Shown: piece after piece, positions 56,755 to 64,000 of the stretch | Layout: every line of letters begins with the position of its first letter | Numbering within the stretch: the stretch's first letter is position 1 | NCBI GenBank assembly: GCA_021186555.1 | Contig: JAJKFL010000012.1 | Location: 16,565,711-16,629,710 of the forward strand | Reading direction: 5' to 3' | Length of the DNA stretch: 64,000 bases | Origin: Reticulitermes speratus | Lineage: Eukaryota > Arthropoda > Insecta > Blattodea > Rhinotermitidae | The notes under the pieces: generated by a model | Seen by the model: only the letters and a program-made list of their open reading frames with translations | Databases searched by the model: none | What the model was told of the DNA's origin: nothing | Translations under genes and position numbers: made by a program

Positions 56755-58045
56755 GGGTGTTCAGAAAGTAATACCTCCATATTTGTATCTTTACATCCAG
56801 ACAAGCTATCAAAATGGAGTAAAACAAAAAACATAGCTCAGAATGTGTAGTTTGTTTCTATACCTCATTTTCCCATGTAGTGTCCCTCTAGTTCGATACA
56901 ACGCCACAAGCAATGAACACGTTTTTTAAACCTGTAGGTGTAGAATTCTTCAGGATGTTCTTGAAACCATTTTCCCATAGCAGCTTAAACTTCATCATAT
57001 GTAAAAATGAATTCCTTCAAGATGTCTCTATAGAGCTGCAAACAACCAGAAGTCAGACAGTGCCAAATCCGTGCTGCAGGTAGGGTGTGGAACAACTTCA
57101 AATCTAATGTTCTCTATCACCACTGAAGTGGCAGTGCTAGTGAGCAGTCTGGTGTTATCATGTTGAAGTATCAGCTTTTTTCTGACAAACGCAATTGATT
57201 CGTTCTTTCAACCTCTTTAGGGTCTTCACATAAGTTAATTTTCGTACCTTTAACCATATACACCAGGTGAATGATGCCTCTGTAGTCCCAGAAAACTGAG
57301 AGCATGCATTTTCCAGTGGAAGGTTGAGCCTTGAATTTTTTTATTTCTCAGAGAAGTGGGATGATGATATTCAAGTGAATGGCTTTTTAATTCTGGGTCA
57401 TAGTGATGCACTCAACTTTTGTCCCGTGACAATGCTGTACTGAAAATCATTACTTGTACCAGGCCAGTAATTGCTGACATGCTTCCAAGTCTTGCCCTCT
57501 TCATTTTGGGTGTAAGCGGACATGGCACCCTTCAAGCACACATTCTTTTGTAACCCAAACCTGCAATAATATCATTGACAATACCTTAACCAATATTTAA
57601 CTTTTCTGCTATGGCTCTCTGAGAAACTAAGTCGATTTTATTGAATAACTTCATCAACACTTTGCCCGTTCAAATTGTGAGTAGCACGGACTGGCTTTCC
57701 ACACTGTGGCTGGTAGTTCAGGTCCCAATTTCTGCCACTATCCCTCGTTTTCTCACCCAACACTGCATACTATGTATGACAACAGTATCTTCACCATAGA
57801 AAGCCAATTATCACCAGCAGATTTTGACGAGAGTTTCATTTTTGTGTGTCAAAAACTCAATAACAGCTCGCTGTTTGATGCACTTCAACAGGGTTGAGAA
57901 CACATCATCCATTCTGAATCTAGTACAACACAAACCACCATGTTTACCAACCCGTACTGCAAGGCAAACTGCAGCTCAAGGAACATTGAAAAACACCGCT
58001 TGTGCGAGATATGTGTGAGAGGCATGACCTTCCAAACATCCTTCA
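56755..58045 (-). mobile_element. mariner-family transposon relic
   Basis: The transposase remnant runs from ATG at 57912 to TGA at 56865 (about 349 codons, the usual mariner size) with several stops and frame shifts. Readable blocks: MDDVFSTLLKCIKQRAVIEF, AEKLNIG, IIAGLGY, LQHDNTR (second catalytic Asp), ENIRFEVVPHP, TDLALSDFWLFAA (third Asp), HLKEFIFTYDEV, KWFQEHPEEFYTYRFKK and RCIELEGHYMGK. GGGTGTTCAGAAAGTAATAC at the left is the terminal repeat, preceded by TA. No matching right terminus was found, so that end is lost or diverged. Confidence 0.88.
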
Positions 58046-58065
58046 TATCTCAGTAAAGGTTAAAG

Positions 58066-58352
58066 TACAGTTTTTCCTGTTCATGCCATGAAGGCATTAG
58101 TGGGCGTAGACATATAGCTCCATTCATTCTTTACTTTGACACTAGATGGAGGAGAGTGATTATCTTCACACCCTGGCTGTTTTATCTGTTGGAAAGAAGC
58201 CCAGTACCAATTCCATTGGGGCCTGGATGGGCCCCAGAGCCAGTCTGGATGTTCTGGAGAAGATAAAACTCTCGTACCTGTGCTGGGATTCAAAACCCAG
58301 ACCATCCAGCCCATAGCCTAGTCACTACACTGACTATGCTATTCTGGTCCCA
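58066..58352 (-). mobile_element. SINE family A copy, CpG-decayed
   Basis: Complete in layout, with head GCATAGTCAGTGTAGTGAC and GGGTTTTGAATCCC in reverse reading. CpGs are replaced (CACACCCTGGCTGTTTTA). Confidence 0.85.
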
Positions 58353-58469
58353 TATTTATCCCAGTAATATCTTAAAAGGAGAAAACGTATCACTAAAATT
58401 ATATATTTTTGATCAATGAAACTGAATGTTAAATGAAGAAAAACCTTAAATCAAAAGATATTAAATGGC

Positions 58470-58760
58470 GACTTCCACTGTGATCAGTTCCCTGCCTATA
58501 GGCCACTGCCTGTAATCTAGTACCAGATGAAGGAAATGGTCTCCCGGCAGTGTACTGCATGTGTATGGAACAAGCAGTTGAGGACAGCTGACATAGGCTG
58601 TCCTCCAGGTTCGGGGTTGGGCAGGGGGTCAACAGCTCTTCAAAACAGAAGAAGCAATATGTTACGAAAAGTTACGCTGACTACAGCAAAAACCACAGAA
58701 AGAGGAAACTACCTGTCTGACAACAGTAGGTAATGCCAAGGAGTCCTTGACACTGTCCCT
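58470..58760 (+). mobile_element. Possible LINE 5' region fragment
   Basis: GCCTATAGGCCACTGCC, CAGGTTCGGGGTTGGGCAGG and GGGTCAACAGC resemble the 5' untranslated part of endonuclease/reverse-transcriptase LINEs in insects. No endonuclease domain follows. Identification rests on recalled sequence style, so confidence is limited. Confidence 0.4.
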
Positions 58761-59052
58761 CAGCAAGTCAAGAAGTTCTACACATTTCACACAACCCACA
58801 ACATCAATTACCATGTTCACAGGAGTTTGGCCCCAGGCCCTAAACTGGGCCAGTTGAAACCAGCCCACCCCTGCAAGATATCATCATATTTACCCTAATA
58901 TATGACAACTTTTTCCTAGTAATCATCTGAAGAATGGGGCAGGGGGGTCACCTTATAACTACTCAAAAAACTAAAGCATGTTCTTTACAGGTATTTTCCT
59001 AAAACACTGAAGGTCATGAAGGGAAGTGAGGGGTCACTGTATATATGGGTAA

Positions 59053-59158
59053 ACATGATCTTAAAGATCCACTTAACATTATTCTCCCTCCTTCAACAAC
59101 GTCTCCCAAACAGTGTCTTCCCTTCAGGTTTTCTGACCATGTAATGTATGCATAGTAC
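59053..59158 (-). mobile_element. LINE family B fragment abutting a splice donor
   Basis: TCTTAAAGATCCACTTAACAT, CCCAAACAGTGTCTTCCC and CAGGTTTTCTGACCATGTA match the DNIKMDL to LVGKPEGKRP part in reverse. It ends a few bases from the donor of the exon at 59165. Confidence 0.6.
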
Positions 59159-59164
59159 TCTTAC

Positions 59165-59323
59165 CATCTTCTTCAGGATCAGTATGATAATATCCACCAG
59201 TGACACCTTCGTGCGAGTGTGCTCGTCCTAACCTCTGCATTCGTGCCATTTGTGCAGCTACTGTGTAAGCAGGGGGATGACGGGGACGAGGGGGTGCATC
59301 CCGTGGAGGTGGCATCATACAAC
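59165..59323 (-). CDS. Internal exon of host gene, proline-rich
   Basis: Acceptor GGGGTTGCAG and donor ATG|GTAAGAG bound 159 bp (53 codons, phase 1 at both ends). Reading in phase: CMMPPPRDAPPRPRHPPAYT, then VAAQMARMQRLGRAHSHEG and VTGGYYHTDPEED. Pro/Arg-rich followed by a His/Tyr/acidic end, with no membrane segment or named domain. I do not recognise the gene. The phase matches both neighbouring exons, the main support. CpG inside the exon is kept while the intron is CpG-poor, consistent with selection. Confidence 0.75.
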
Positions 59324-59576
59324 CTGCAACCCCGACCACTACCGTCATCCACGACATTCTTGGAAGCGTTGTTCGAAATAAGCAGTTCACATGCATGCTT
59401 CATTCAACACACACATATGCTTGGCACAAGTTCATTCACAATTATTTAGATATGTACAGCGATGGAAGTTCATGTCTGTAAAATCTGTCTGAAACAGAAC
59501 TTTGATTAAACACAGAACTGCCTCACTCAAATAAACACCCAGCAGTGAAAGGGCTAATGGTCTACTGGTTGGCGGG

Positions 59577-59652
59577 GAAGAAACAAAGAAAGAAAGAAAG
59601 AAAGAAAGAAAGGAAAAAAAAGGGAAGAATGGAAGAAAGAAAGAAAGAAAAC
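59577..59652. repeat. (GAAA)n microsatellite
   Basis: GAAA-type units with interruptions in the intron between the two larger exons. Confidence 0.85.
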
Positions 59653-60214
59653 TGAAAATATGTATCATTCAGTAACAGTACTGTGCACACACACATGAGA
59701 ACAAGGCTATGGCTTCTTAATTTCATCATAAATACAAAACAATATTTTCGTCTGCATGACTACAAATCTGCAGCAATGGTTAATACATTATGACAAAATA
59801 ACATTGGACGCTGTCCACTGCCTGATACACACAACCTTATGAAGCAGACTCTGCTTTTACTGTCAGGTACAAGTAATATTACAAAACCTACCTGTTGGCC
59901 CCATAAGGTAAAGCTAATCTGACAGCTCAATCCAATGGACCAAACACAATAGGCTTTACAATACTGCTTTTACCTGATGACAGAGCAAAACCAGCTTCCA
60001 AAATGCTGCCTACTAAAAATAGCTCAGACAATAGACAACGTCTCAGTTTAATATTATTACGATTTTGCCTACATGTTAGGACATGTGGAAGTGAAATGTT
60101 GTATTTAACGTTGCTTCAGTTGCTACAGTTATATAGTGTTGGTAATACAAGACTGAAATGAGAGTATGAAGCGTTGGTGGCATGACACTGACAAAGGAAA
60201 ATAAAGTAATTTGA

Positions 60215-60335
60215 GTAAAACCTTCCCCAGCATCATTCTGTCCACTACAAATTCCACATGGGATATCCTGGGATAAAATCTCTGCCTTCAGAGTGGCAGG
60301 CTAGTGAATTAACTACTTCAGACATGGCAGGGCTT
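60215..60335 (-). mobile_element. SINE family D copy, strongly CpG-decayed
   Basis: AAAACCTTCCCCAGCATCAT, TGTCCACTACAAATTCCACA and CTTCAGAGTGGCAGGCTAG follow the family D order (compare 44200-44340), with nearly every CpG lost. Confidence 0.65.
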
Positions 60336-60762
60336 AGTGTACTTGCTAATCAGAAACGTGTCTGAAACAAAGAAAAGTTCAGATCCCTTCTGATTTTCAC
60401 ATAATTAGATTTCACTGTACTTAGCACAAGTACGTAAAAACAGCTTGGCAGGCTAAAATAGGTCATAAACCCACACAACATCAAACACTGCAGATCTATT
60501 ACATCAATAACATAAACAGTTTTCAAATTTACAGCTTCTCCTATTTTGACCACAAAAAAATTAGTACTCCCAACTATGCCCCATGTGTTGCACAACTTTG
60601 CCCACCCCTGCTATAAATCTCTGTCACAAATTGACTGATTCATTCTTGGACAGTAATGGTACTGAGTGTTATGTAATGCCAAATGGGGAGTAAGATGACC
60701 ATACACTCATAACTAGGGATGTTTATGGAGACCCAAATAATAAACAAACTTCATACCATGTA

Positions 60763-60989
60763 AACTTACGTTATATTGACCGTGCATTCTATAGCAATTG
60801 GAAGTTATTATTTATCATACCAACTCATGCACAATTTTACAATATTATTACTTCACCCCTATACGTATTTCGGCATTAACACTGTGACCCCCTGAGGATG
60901 GCATTCTGAATGCCGAAATACGTATAGGGGTGAAGTAATAATATTGTAAAATTGTGCATGACTTGGTATGATAAATAAATAACTTCCAA
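60763..60989. mobile_element. Palindromic hammerhead retroposon, copy 4
   Basis: Arms 60797-60866 and 60907-60989 are inverted. The 13-bp repeat TTCATACCATGTA flanks it (60750-60762 and 60990-61002). The unpaired tail at 60763-60796, reversed, contains ATGCACGGTCAATATAACG. Only the plus-strand unit has a whole hammerhead because the palindrome centre falls inside the second one. Confidence 0.8.
60887..60931 (+). ncRNA. Hammerhead ribozyme (predicted)
   Basis: ACCCC, CUGAGGA, U, GGCAUU-CUG-AAUGCC, GAAA, helix III AUA/UAU (AUACGUAU), A, GGGGU. Helix I has 5 bp, helix II 6 bp. Every helix is paired and all catalytic core residues are present. The cleavage triplet is AUA. Confidence 0.75.
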
Positions 60990-61164
60990 TTCATACCATG
61001 TACTTTCTGAACAAACAGTAACATTACCCTTACAACAACCTGCTTAGTTTTAGCCGCGTAAGTTGTCCGTCCTTACTAACTTCACTCATTGCTACAGCTA
61101 TGGCATAAATTATTTCAAGCCTACAGTTCATTCAAATACGAGTACACTCTCAGTCCAATCAGAA

Positions 61165-61445
61165 CTGCGGCATATATGGGGCAGGGGGGGTGTTGAGGTA
61201 CAGCACCATACATTATGAACTTCCACACTAGGTGTACGTGAGTTGCCACCTTTATGCTCCAGTTGCTTTGTCACAAAGGAAAGTGCCCCAGTACCCAAAG
61301 AACAGAAGGCTGGGTGGGTTTCAAGAGTCAGTCTGGATGCCTTAAAGAAAATAAATGCCTTGCTACTGCCAGAAATCAACCCACAATTCCTAGGTCATCC
61401 AACCCACAGCCTAGTTACTACACTTACTGAGTTATCCTGGCTCCA
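61165..61445 (-). mobile_element. SINE family A copy, CpG-decayed
   Basis: TTTATGCTCCAGTTGCTTTG replaces the CpG-rich body segment; AGGCTGGGTGGGTTTC and head CTGAGTTATCCTGGC also recognisable. Confidence 0.82.
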
Positions 61446-61474
61446 ATACAGTAAATGTATTACTAAAAATTCTT

Positions 61475-61675
61475 CATTTTTAATAATTCACCAACAAATG
61501 TACAATTTTTTATATTTATACAGCTATTTTGTATTAAAAACAATGAAAACTCCTACAAGTTTCAATCCCTGGGGGATCGTCATCAGGGAGTCTGTACATC
61601 ACTGCATGTGTGCATTTGTTGGTAAATTATTATAAATTAGTTATTACCAATGTACGGAATGAACAACGTAACAAT
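61475..61675 (-). mobile_element. Single-ribozyme retroposon with target duplication
   Basis: A 201-bp unit flanked by TAAAAATTCTT (61464-61474 and 61676-61686). Short inverted ends (AATTCACCAACAAATG and CATTTGTTGGTAAATTATT) border one hammerhead. The right tail ATGTACGGAATGAACAACG matches the ATGCACGGT tail of the palindromic copies. It looks like the basic unit of the family. Confidence 0.77.
61549..61591 (-). ncRNA. Hammerhead ribozyme (predicted), canonical core
   Basis: Minus strand: ACUCC, CUGAUGA, C, GAUCCC-CCA-GGGAUU, GAAA, AC-UU-GU, A, GGAGU. Helix I 5 bp, helix II 6 bp, helix III 2 bp, GUA cleavage triplet. The most convincing hammerhead in the window. Confidence 0.8.
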
Positions 61676-61764
61676 TAAAAATTCTTGTAAAGAAATATAT
61701 ATCCAAACTTTTAGCTTCTCTTTGCAGCCAAGACAGCATATGCAACATGACAACTAGGCTATTG

Positions 61765-61995
61765 CCTGGACAGCCAAGGAATCATGGGGGTAAGAGACTT
61801 TCATCCTCTCTGAAGTGTCCAGACTGACTCTGGGGTGCACCCAGCCTCCTATTCAATGGGTGCTGTGCAGGGGACAAAGTGGTCAGAGAGTAAGTTGGCA
61901 ACTCACCTCTATGTGGGGGAGTGGAGCTGTACCTCCAATCCCCCACATGCTTTTATGGTGTGTACATGGACGTCACTTTCACAGGTTGACTTTAC
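61765..61995 (+). mobile_element. SINE family A copy, head lost
   Basis: GTCCAGACTGACTCTGGGGT, CACCCAGCCTCCTATTCAAT and CCACATGCTTTTATGGTGTG define the body. CpG-poor. Confidence 0.78.
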
Positions 61996-62464
61996 AACAA
62001 ATTACACTAAAAACAGTCTCTTTAACAGTATTTCTGCTATACAATAAAAAGAACAGGAACAATGGGAAGCTGCAGTAGGTTTCTTATAGTTTAATTTCAT
62101 TCTGTTTCTTTACTACCACCTAAATAAAAAATCAATCATATTCCACCACCCCATTTTCAGAATCTGAATAGTGAACATAATAAAGCAACTACATGGTTCA
62201 CAAGCTTCCTTGACAAGCTGATAAGAACTCTGCTAATGAGAAAATTCCCTGATTTCAAGGTGAGAACTGATTATCATCTACAAAAAGGTCCACCACATAT
62301 CCTCATCCTGGACCAGATGAAAGAACTCCACATTCCATAACCCTATTATCACAGATAATTTTAAAATACACTTCCCCTACTAACATACAACTTGCAAATC
62401 ATTCACTCAGCATAAGATATCAACACACATCATCATCCACCACCATCAACAAGACACAACTTAC

Positions 62465-62542
62465 CATAAAGTGGGACAGGTGGCAACACTGGCACTGCAT
62501 GCGTAAAGGGTGGCCAAGGCCAACTAGGAGGAGAGGGCGCTA
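62465..62542 (-). CDS. Internal exon of host gene, Pro-rich, cassette-like
   Basis: Acceptor: a CTGT-repeat pyrimidine tract then TTGTTGCAG. Donor: TATG|GTAAGT, consensus. The 78 bp (26 codons) has phase 1 at both ends and reads APSPPSWPWPPFTHAVPVLP then PVPLY, joining to G of the next exon. Symmetric phase would allow skipping without frame change. No domain recognised; low-complexity Pro/Trp segment of an intracellular tail is my reading. Confidence 0.65.
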
Positions 62543-63069
62543 CTGCAACAACAGACAGATAGACAGACAGACAGAAAGATGAAACCCAAGAAGCAGCACT
62601 AGAGAGCACATGTGATGCTGCTCCCATGCTACGATAAGCCCATATACATGCATCTCCTTCCAATCAACACTGCATACTCCTCCAAACACAAGCACAGTTA
62701 AAGCTATATGAAGCTAATTACAAGTATGTAATTCATTTTAAACTCATTATGATAAATACTGTACCAATAAACATCCAATTATAACACCTAACAATTATTT
62801 TCAAGAGTTCAAAAACTGTACATTATTACTACTATCATCAGCATCAAGTTACAAGTATATGTTCGTAACACAAAAATGAATGCACATTGCAATTTCTGTA
62901 ACTCACAGAGTAACTTAATCCTGGGTCACACAAACTTCTCAGTTACTACCATATTTAAACACACTTGAGCCAGCGAGTAAATAATAGGAAGTAAATCATT
63001 TCCTCTCAAGTGTGCTGTTCTGTGATAAGTTTAATTTTCAATGGGTAAAAGTCTTCCCACTATTTAATT

Positions 63070-63338
63070 AAGCCATGCCATGAAGGCATATGTGGGGTGT
63101 GGAGGTATAACTCCATTCAGTCTTATCCCTTGGCATTAGATAGGATCAGCCAGTTTTATGCCTTGGTGGCTTTACCTACATATCCACTGGATAGGCAGTT
63201 ACGTGGGCCCAGAGCTGGTCCGGATGCTTTGGAGAGAAAAAAAAATATTTTGCCTCTGCCACCAATTGAACCAAGACGCCTTTGTGTCGTCCAGTCCATA
63301 AGCAAGTCACTACACTGACTGAGCTATTATGGCTCCCA
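63070..63338 (-). mobile_element. SINE family A copy, CpG-decayed
   Basis: TTTATGCCTTGGTGGCTTTA body and CATAATAGCTCAGTCAGTG head. Few CpGs left. Confidence 0.83.
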
Positions 63339-64000
63339 TTTCTTCTGCATATAAATTAAGACTGCAGATACATGCAAACCAAAACTGTGTGTAGTAAAAC
63401 TGAATATAAATGGAAAACTGTGGATACTTAAAATCCACAGATGCTCACTGTGGATATCAACTTGGAAGCAGTGGTGTACGTAAGTCCCCAGCAGACCCCA
63501 CAATGGATGGGTTGGGGGGGGGCCAAGCATATAGAACACTAAAATGTGTTGTGGGTTCTTTCAAACTGGATTCCATTCTTCTGACAGAAGGTGATATTCT
63601 GAAGCTGGATCCTTGTTATGAGATCTGGGAGTAATTTTGCTAATAATTACAGGGGGGCCCAAGGGGGGGAAGGGCCAATGGTTATCTATGCCACTATTTG
63701 GGTGCAATAGTATTATTTCACTGCAGAGTCTGAGATATGTAGACGCAAGTGACTGTGTACTGCTGTTGTGTCTTGAGCAAAGCCATCGAAATGTCAGTGG
63801 AATAGCTGATGTGCCACTCAAGATTTGGCCTCTGAAATTTAGTGTGGAAAAATAAAGGATGACAATACTCTTAATAACAATAATAGTAATACAAATAATA
63901 TTTCTATACAATACAAACGTAATGTACTCTTCCTCCCAGCAAAATTCTGCCACTTCTGCTTGTGGACAGTGTGCAATGGTGACATGAAGACCAGGACCTG
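63339..64000. other. Presumed intron, no exon confirmed
   Basis: Several G-runs (63512-63520, 63652-63668). A minus-strand open stretch enters from the right edge (63900-64000, reading VTIAHCPQAEVAEFCWEEEY), but no donor in a compatible phase is visible. Confidence 0.35.

Noticed and set aside
60328-60610. hAT element ending TTTGCCCACCCCTG
   Set aside because: The right end looks hAT-like, but no left terminus or 8-bp duplication could be found; the left candidate is part of a decayed SINE D.
63900-64000. Fourth exon of the minus-strand gene at the window edge
   Set aside because: The peptide VTIAHCPQAEVAEFCWEEEY is open, but no GT donor gives the phase needed to join the exon at 62542, and the acceptor lies outside the window.
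1-64000. LTR retroelements, retroviral or Polinton remains
   Set aside because: No long terminal repeats, capsid, protease, integrase or polymerase B signatures seen on either strand.

Overview
This is a repeat-dominated window of animal nuclear DNA. It looks like a large insect genome, most probably Blattodea (cockroach or termite). The order is inferred from the mix of tRNA-derived SINEs, the endonuclease/reverse-transcriptase LINE tails and the mariner and jockey types; no marker gene proves it. I saw no operons, CRISPR array, rRNA, functional tRNA gene, LTR element or viral gene. Most open frames are chance frames or lie in tandem repeats.

Positions 1 to about 48,000 hold no host exon I can support. 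They carry SINE families (called A to D here), 3' fragments of two or three LINE families, small hAT-like non-autonomous transposons with 8-bp target duplications, three minisatellites (36 bp at 15.8 kb, 63 bp at 24.8 kb, 22 bp at 36.1 kb), an unclassified dispersed repeat and many copies of one palindromic retroposon family.

From about 48.3 kb to the right end, CpG becomes rare and old SINE copies have lost their CpGs to TpG/CpA. That part holds the 3' end of a host gene on the minus strand. Three exons (62465-62542, 59165-59323, 55801-55832) have good splice sites and compatible phases. They encode a proline-rich, then acidic C-terminus ending in Ser-Ala-Val, a class I PDZ-ligand pattern. 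A 3' UTR of up to about 7.5 kb may follow. A young 5'-truncated jockey LINE, a decayed mariner and several SINEs lie in its introns.

The most interesting system is the palindromic retroposon family. Several copies (3582-4179, 13983-14960, 27447-27701, 53695-53910, 60763-60989 and a single-ribozyme form at 61475-61675) are bounded by direct repeats of 11 to 14 bp. Most are head-to-head inverted dimers with one non-palindromic tail of about 30 bp, which is itself conserved (core ATGCACGGT or ACACGGCG). Each contains a hammerhead-ribozyme pattern: CUGANGA, hairpin, GAAA, a minimal helix III, then GUA, GUU or GUC directly before helix I. Helix I and II sequences differ between subfamilies but stay paired. 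This resembles the retrozymes and Penelope-like elements known to carry minimal hammerheads. The palindromic layout and the extra base after CUGANGA deserve checking.
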